Shown: positions 59,659-64,000 of the stretch, one piece after another
Numbering within the stretch: position 1 is the stretch's first letter
How the letters are laid out: each line of letters opens with the position of its first letter
Assembly: GCA_964635055.1 (NCBI GenBank)
Contig: CAZWMT010000022.1
Span: forward strand, 23,814 to 87,813
Length of the DNA stretch: 64,000 bases
Direction of reading: 5' to 3'
DNA from: JAEUJM01 sp964635055
GTDB lineage: Bacteria; Actinomycetota; Acidimicrobiia; Acidimicrobiales; DATDAH01
Position numbers and translations under genes: made by a program
The notes under the pieces: generated by a model
The model's input: the letters and a program-made list of their open reading frames with translations, nothing else
Told to the model about the DNA's origin: nothing
Databases searched by the model: none

Positions 59659-59672
59659 GTTGTAATTACAAC
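59659..59672. promoter_or_regulatory. Palindromic probable operator upstream of whiB-like gene
   Basis: GTTGTAATTACAAC is a perfect 14-bp palindrome, with flanking CAC/GTG extending it loosely. It is AT-rich in an otherwise GC-rich region and overlaps the expected promoter of the whiB-like gene. No regulator is known here. Confidence 0.5.
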
Positions 59673-59818
59673 GGTGTGATCTTCATCATGGCCCGCTTCC
59701 CGGCCCGGCGCAAGGGCGAATCGCCCTGTCGGGCCGCGGCGCCCTGGCGGCACCGCCCCGCGCCGCCGGGCGATACGGTGCCGCCGGCACGGCGACATTC
59801 GGGGGGACGGGGGCATCG

Positions 59819-59896
59819 ATGAGGCGAATGGACGGCAAGGTGGGAATCGTCACCGGCGAGATCGTGCACCCTGACGGTGGCTCCGACACCCAGTAG
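59819..59896 (+). CDS. Short upstream open reading frame with SDR-like start
   Basis: Twenty-five codons (MRRMDGKVGIVTG...) end at TAG 59894-59896. MDGKVGIVTG resembles the N-terminus of short-chain dehydrogenases (GKVAIVTG), so it may be a truncated relic, or a leader peptide. It overlaps the following gene's start by 20 bp in another frame. A TACGGT hexamer at 59773-59778 could be the promoter. Confidence 0.35.
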   Translation: MRRMDGKVGIVTGEIVHPDGGSDTQ

Positions 59897-61667
59897 CGGC
59901 GCCGGCGGCGCCTTGGCGGCGTTGGCCCGTGGCGACAACCTGCGGGCCTACGACATCGCGACAGCTGCGCTCGACCGCGCACCCGGAGATGCACGCGTCG
60001 CCCACACCGTCGTGCTCGCGCTGGCCCGGGCAGGTGCCACCCGACGGGCCGAGGAGCAGTACGACCACCTGGGTCTCGCGGCGGCCGCCACCGCCTCCGA
60101 GGACGAACAGCTGCGGTCGGACCTGCTCGCCCTCGGCGGCCGGTTGGCGAAGGACCGTGCCCTCGACGCCACCGGTGAGGAGCGGCGGCGCTGGGCGAGG
60201 ACCGCATGCGAGCGCTACGCCTCATCCGGCGCCGCGATGGGCTACGGCGAAGTGAACGCCGCCACCATGGCCGCCGTGGCCGGTGACCTCGACCGGGCCC
60301 GCCATCACGCGCGCCGGGCCCTCGCTGCTGCCGTGGCGCCGGACGAAGGCGCGTCGACCGCTCCCGCTGTTGCGGACACCACCCAGCGGTACTGGCGAGC
60401 GGCAACGGTGGCCGAGGCCTGTTGCGTGCTCGGCGACCACGCCCGGGCCGCCACCGCCCTGGTCGAGGCCGACACGGTGGCTGCTGGGGACCTCGGCGCC
60501 AAGGCCTCGACCCGCCGCCAACTGCTGCTCCTGGCTGACGCCGGGTTCGGCGACCCTTCACTGCTCGACCACCTGCACATGCCCGGCGTCGTCGCCTTCG
60601 GCGGCCACCGCCTCGTTGACGGCGATGTCGGCACCGTCGACGTCGCGGCACGGGTGAGGGCGATCGTGGCCGAGCACCACGTCGGGGTCGCACACGGCTC
60701 GCTCGCGTGCGGTGCCGACATCCTGTGGGCCGAGGCCTTGCTGGCCGCTGGGGCGGAGCTCCACATCGTGTTGCCGTTCGACCCCGAGGAGTTCGTCGCC
60801 ACCTCCGTGCGCCCCGGCGGTGAGGGGTGGGTGCGGCGGCACCGCGAGGTCCTCGAGGCCGCGGCCACGGTGACGGTGTCGTCACCCGGCCGATCACTCG
60901 GCGACCCCTCTCTCTACGGCTATGCGGCCAGCCTGTTCCTCGGGCGGGCACTGATCCGGGCCCGCGCGATGACCGTCACGCCGCGGTTGCTCGTCGTGTG
61001 GGACGGCATGGCGGCCGAGGGGCCGGCCGGGACCGCCGCCGACGTCGCCAAGTGGCGGACCGCCGGGCTCCCGCTCGATGTCGTGCACGGCACCGGGACA
61101 CTTCCCCCGGAGCAACCGACGCGCGACTCGTCCCACCCTCGCCACGTGCGGGCGGCGATCTTCGGCGACTTCGCCGGTTTCAGCCGGCTCACCGACGCCG
61201 ACACACCGGGGTTCATCGACCAGAGCCTCCGGACGGTTGCCGACGTGATCGATGCCGCCGGCGACGGCGTGCTCTACCGCAACAGCTGGGGAGACGGCAT
61301 CTACGTCGTGTGCGAGAGCGCGCCGGCCGCGGCCGAGCTGGCACTGGCGCTCCAGGCCGCGATCGACGAGCTCCCCTCCGCATCGAGCGCCCTGCGGCTG
61401 CGCCTCGGCGGCCACCTCGGCCCCATGTTCCGTCTGTTCGACCCAGTGCAGCGACAGGACACCTGGTGGGGCCAGGCCGTCGTCACCGCTGCCCGCATCG
61501 AGCCTCGCACCCCCGCCGGCGAGGTCTACGTGACCGAGGCCTTCGCCGCCCTCTTGTCGCTCGAGGCGGGCCACGCCTTCACCGCCGAGTACGTCGGCCA
61601 ACTGGCCACCGCCAAGGCCTTCGGCACGATGCCGATGTATGTGCTGAAGGCCCGTCCGGGTCGGTAG
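59877..61667 (+). CDS. TPR-SLOG-cyclase-like multidomain signalling protein
   Basis: A 596-residue fusion. Residues 1-225 are TPR-like helical repeats (LARGDNLRAYDIATAALDRAPGD). Residues about 235-405 resemble a SLOG/YpsA Rossmann domain (VAFGGHR, then GSLACGADILWAEALLAAG). Residues about 424-590 resemble a class III nucleotide cyclase with the two metal Asp (D431 in FGDFAGF, D473 in WGDG). The purine-specifying Lys is Asn469 and the transition-state Asn is Val536 (AVVTAAR), though Arg540 is kept, so activity is uncertain. SLOG domains bind nucleotide-derived ligands in signalling and defence. GTG 59877 is the start; no strong ribosome site is seen. Confidence 0.75.
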   Translation: MAPTPSSGAGGALAALARGDNLRAYDIATAALDRAPGDARVAHTVVLALARAGATRRAEEQYDHLGLAAAATASEDEQLRSDLLALGGRLAKDRALDATGEERRRWARTACERYASSGAAMGYGEVNAATMAAVAGDLDRARHHARRALAAAVAPDEGASTAPAVADTTQRYWRAATVAEACCVLGDHARAATALVEADTVAAGDLGAKASTRRQLLLLADAGFGDPSLLDHLHMPGVVAFGGHRLVDGDVGTVDVAARVRAIVAEHHVGVAHGSLACGADILWAEALLAAGAELHIVLPFDPEEFVATSVRPGGEGWVRRHREVLEAAATVTVSSPGRSLGDPSLYGYAASLFLGRALIRARAMTVTPRLLVVWDGMAAEGPAGTAADVAKWRTAGLPLDVVHGTGTLPPEQPTRDSSHPRHVRAAIFGDFAGFSRLTDADTPGFIDQSLRTVADVIDAAGDGVLYRNSWGDGIYVVCESAPAAAELALALQAAIDELPSASSALRLRLGGHLGPMFRLFDPVQRQDTWWGQAVVTAARIEPRTPAGEVYVTEAFAALLSLEAGHAFTAEYVGQLATAKAFGTMPMYVLKARPGR

Positions 61668-61787
61668 CAGGCGGGGCTTCACATGGCTGCTGCAGCCAAG
61701 CGATTGCCGCGACGCCCCCGGGTCGCGGCCGGGCGCGCCCACACGCCGCCGATCGCGACCCGCCTCCGGTCACCCGGTGTGGCCTCC

Positions 61788-63413
61788 TCAACTCGGAGGA
61801 GGGGTCGCCTCACCCTGCGAATCCTCGCCCCAGCACACTGGCTCGCCGGAGGTGTCGATGGCACAGGCGTGAAACGTCCCGACCGCCACCGAGGTGAACT
61901 CCCCTTCGGGCGGGTCCTGCAGCAGATCGAGGCCCCAGCACGCGAGCCGCTGGTTCGTGCCCAGGGCGCACCCGACATCCCGATTGACCGATACGGAGGC
62001 CACTCGGCCCGCCGGCAGGTCCGCAGGGTCGGGTGCGCCCGATCCCCAGCAGACCACGGCGGCGTCCTCGTCGACGGCACAGAAGTGACCGGCACCACCG
62101 GCAAGGCTGGCGAAACGTCCACTCGGCGGTTGCGTGGCCTCGTCATCGGAATTGCCCTCACTGGCCCAACACTCGATCTCCCCGCTGGCTTCGATGGCGC
62201 AGTAGACGTCGTCGCCGCTGGTGGCCACGGCGACGTGGGGGCCCGAGGGGTCGGTGATCGTGGCCGGCCGCAGGTGCCAGCAGGCGATCTCGCCGTTCTC
62301 CGCGATAGCGCACCCCGGGCGCCCGAGTTGGACGAAGACACCGGCTGGCGGTGCCCCCTGCTGGGTGAAGTCATCGGGCTCGGGGGTATCGCCGGCCCAG
62401 CACGCCAACTGACCCTCGGGGCTCAGCGCGCACATCCCGCCTGCTGGAGTCGACTCCAACGCCGCGAACTCACCGGTCGGCGGCTCGGCACTCGGCACGG
62501 CGCCCCAGCAGTACACGCCACCCGTGTCGTCGAGCGCACACGAGTACGAACCGGTCACTGCGACCGTGGAGGGACCGGCTTCGGCGAGCACATCGTCATC
62601 GGGGTCGGACGACAGCACCGTCTCCACGGTCGATGAGCCATCGTCGACATCGGCTGCCTCGACCACCCCGTCGAGCGTGTAGGCCGCAACATGCGTGACG
62701 TCGAAGGTCTGTCGGAACAGCCTCAGCTCCTCACCCTCGGCGATGAACCGGCAGTCGTACCGGACGAACACGTCCTCGGGAGACGCGTCTACCGCGCTCT
62801 CCGGGGCGTCGGCCGCCGGCTCAGGGGTCGGACAGTCCTCGGCGAAGCGCTCGTTCTCCTCATCGACCTCCGTACTGCCGGCGACCTCGACGAAGAACGG
62901 GATCGGCGCCGCAGCATCCGCGGCCGCGTCGATGAACGCTTGCGAGAAGCGGACCTCCGACGTGATGAGGTGGGGCTGAGCGTCGAGGGGCAGGCCGGCC
63001 TCCTCCAGGCGCTCCTGCTGCGAGGATGCCAGTGGCAGGCTGGGCACCTGTGCGATCGGATAGGTGCCCTCCGTCAGTTCTACGGCGGTGATCCGCGCCT
63101 GGCCATCCTCACCGAGGGAGAACCACTGCCCGATGGTGGCGGGGTTGTCCTGCGCTCCGACCGCGCTGGAGGTCGCGAACTCCTCCACCGTAGGTGCCGC
63201 GACCACGTCGTCCTCGGAGAGCCCCCCACCGTCGCCGCCGTCGCCGCAACCGGCAAGCAGGAGGAGGCCGACTGCCAGTGCCGCTGCCATCCTTGCCGCG
63301 ACCGGCGTGATCGGTCCACGGAACGGTCGGCGCACACGCGCGCAGCTCAGCTCTCCACAACCACGGGATTTGGTGTCAATCCAATCGAGTCGCTCGGCGG
63401 TCTCTCCCAGCAT
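61788..63413 (-). CDS. RCC1-repeat lipoprotein with paired cysteines
   Basis: A 541-residue secreted protein. A long basic N-region precedes a signal peptide ending in LLLLAGC (about residue 57). The middle holds a globular domain (about 75-260), and the C-terminal half has seven RCC1/BLIP-II-like repeats (for example CALDDTGGVYCWG, CALSPEGQLACWAG, CAIDTSGEPVCWGED). Each repeat has two cysteines, probably disulfide-bonded. It is likely a surface binding propeller. ATG 63413 follows TAGGTT by seven bases (leaderless layout). Confidence 0.8.
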   Translation of the reverse strand: MLGETAERLDWIDTKSRGCGELSCARVRRPFRGPITPVAARMAAALAVGLLLLAGCGDGGDGGGLSEDDVVAAPTVEEFATSSAVGAQDNPATIGQWFSLGEDGQARITAVELTEGTYPIAQVPSLPLASSQQERLEEAGLPLDAQPHLITSEVRFSQAFIDAAADAAAPIPFFVEVAGSTEVDEENERFAEDCPTPEPAADAPESAVDASPEDVFVRYDCRFIAEGEELRLFRQTFDVTHVAAYTLDGVVEAADVDDGSSTVETVLSSDPDDDVLAEAGPSTVAVTGSYSCALDDTGGVYCWGAVPSAEPPTGEFAALESTPAGGMCALSPEGQLACWAGDTPEPDDFTQQGAPPAGVFVQLGRPGCAIAENGEIACWHLRPATITDPSGPHVAVATSGDDVYCAIEASGEIECWASEGNSDDEATQPPSGRFASLAGGAGHFCAVDEDAAVVCWGSGAPDPADLPAGRVASVSVNRDVGCALGTNQRLACWGLDLLQDPPEGEFTSVAVGTFHACAIDTSGEPVCWGEDSQGEATPPPS

Positions 63414-63645
63414 GACGGCCAACCTAGCCGTCAGAGCGCGCGGGAAACCGAGCATCAGGTGAACGGAAAGTAACAGAATCGTCTCCTCAGTAGCTGGGCG
63501 ATCTCGCCAGAAGGCAGTGGGCCCATTGCCCGCTATGAGGCAATCCGCTAGCCTCCGGTTCGTCGCCGGAGAGGTTCGCCGACCGGTGCCATTTCGGGGG
63601 TCGGGTCCTCCCGACGCCGGCGGAGACGAGATCGGAGGACGGAAC

Positions 63646-64000
63646 GTGAGCGGGTCGCATGCCGGGTGGTACCCCGACGAGCACGACCCGACCCTCGCCC
63701 GATACTGGGACGGCGTGTCCTGGACCGACCAGACCCGACCCATGGAGGGATTGGAGCCGGCGGTCGCCGCCCAGGCCGCCGGCACCACGGCGGCCGCACC
63801 TCCGCCCGTCGCCGGGTCCCGGTTGGATGCACCGGCCGGCCCCCCGCCCGCTGCGGGGACCAAGCGCTCGTGGGTGCGTCACCCCGCCACCTGGGCGATC
63901 ACGCTGATCGCCGTGGTCGCCCTCACCGCCGCCGCCGTCGTGGTCCTCACCGGCGACGACGCCGCCGCCACCCCCGTCACCCTCGAACCCGCCGGCGACA
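63646..64000 (+). CDS. DUF2510 membrane protein (partial, runs off the window)
   Basis: At least 118 residues. GWYPDEHDPTLARYWDGVSWTDQTRP is the DUF2510 domain with its typical WDG and W residues. A Pro/Ala linker and a TM helix (ITLIAVVALTAAAVVVL) follow, then the frame leaves the window. GTG 63646 has GGAGG eight bases upstream. DUF2510 proteins are widespread in actinobacteria, usually with an extracytoplasmic C-terminal domain. Between it and the RCC1-repeat gene (63414-63645) I see only promoter-like sequence (TAGCCT near 63553). Confidence 0.85.
   Translation, partial: MSGSHAGWYPDEHDPTLARYWDGVSWTDQTRPMEGLEPAVAAQAAGTTAAAPPPVAGSRLDAPAGPPPAAGTKRSWVRHPATWAITLIAVVALTAAAVVVLTGDDAAATPVTLEPAGD

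Noticed and set aside
63440..63480. Possible fourth PHO box before the RCC1 lipoprotein
   Set aside because: Only one unit (GTTCACCTGAT) fits; the neighbouring 11-mers do not begin GTTC, and the 27-nt offset is not met.

Overview
The window looks like a chromosomal segment of a high-GC actinobacterium, most likely of the class Acidimicrobiia (Iamia/Ilumatobacter-like). Supporting this are two WhiB-type regulators, a UPF0182 membrane protein, a SenX3/RegX3-type phosphate two-component pair, a Zincin_2 metalloprotease, DUF2510 and DUF4262 proteins, an MreB that implies rod shape, and frequent GTG/TTG starts. Gene families were assigned by reading motifs in the translations; no database was searched. 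At least fifteen genes have a TAnnnT hexamer 6-8 nt before the start codon and no Shine-Dalgarno sequence, the layout expected for leaderless mRNAs.

Layout. (1) 1-6200 is accessory DNA. It holds the end of an element with a tyrosine integrase sitting directly at the 3' end of an initiator tRNA gene, gene fragments (CPBP protease, VOC protein, and inverted psd/pssA scraps), an Rrf2 regulator with an NAD-dependent epimerase, a RHH/MazF toxin-antitoxin pair and a DUF4262 gene. (2) 6200-11100 has a response regulator/histidine kinase pair, a lipoprotein and the psd-pssA operon for phosphatidylethanolamine synthesis. (3) 11100-21000 has UPF0182, threonine aldolase, a DivIVA-domain protein with a zinc-knuckle tail, a YlbL-type PDZ/Lon protease, an acidic membrane protein and a HEAT-repeat protein. 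(4) 21000-26200 is a complete branched-chain-amino-acid-type ABC operon (livG-livF-livH-livM-livJ). (5) 26200-34000 has moaE, a small membrane protein and mreB, then a pseudo-HtrA, an epimerase, a Zincin_2 protease, and an MFS transporter with a MOSC protein.

(6) 34000-49700 is a phosphate block. phoU-surE-senX3-regX3 form one operon, pstC-pstA-pstB with a second phoU form another, and pstS stands alone. Each of the three has a PHO box of three contiguous 11-bp GTTC repeats placed exactly 27 nt upstream of a TAnnnT -10 element. Between them lie envelope-glycan genes: a GT2 glycosyltransferase, a methyltransferase, a DUF2142 protein, a GT39-like protein and an LPG-synthase-type membrane protein. 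(7) 49900-64000 has a TSUP permease with a LysR regulator, polyphosphate kinase coupled to a Nudix-M48 fusion, a decayed phytanoyl-CoA dioxygenase gene, two whiB-like genes, an ECF sigma/anti-sigma pair with tatA, a formiminotransferase, a TPR-SLOG-cyclase-like fusion, an RCC1-repeat lipoprotein and the start of a DUF2510 protein.

The most unusual points are the fixed PHO-box geometry, a CTG start for mreB inside a hairpin that overlaps the upstream stop codon, the TPR-SLOG-cyclase-like fusion, the Nudix-M48 fusion, the DivIVA protein with a phage-head-like zinc tail, and a tatA/formiminotransferase promoter in which one 7-mer supplies both -10 elements.
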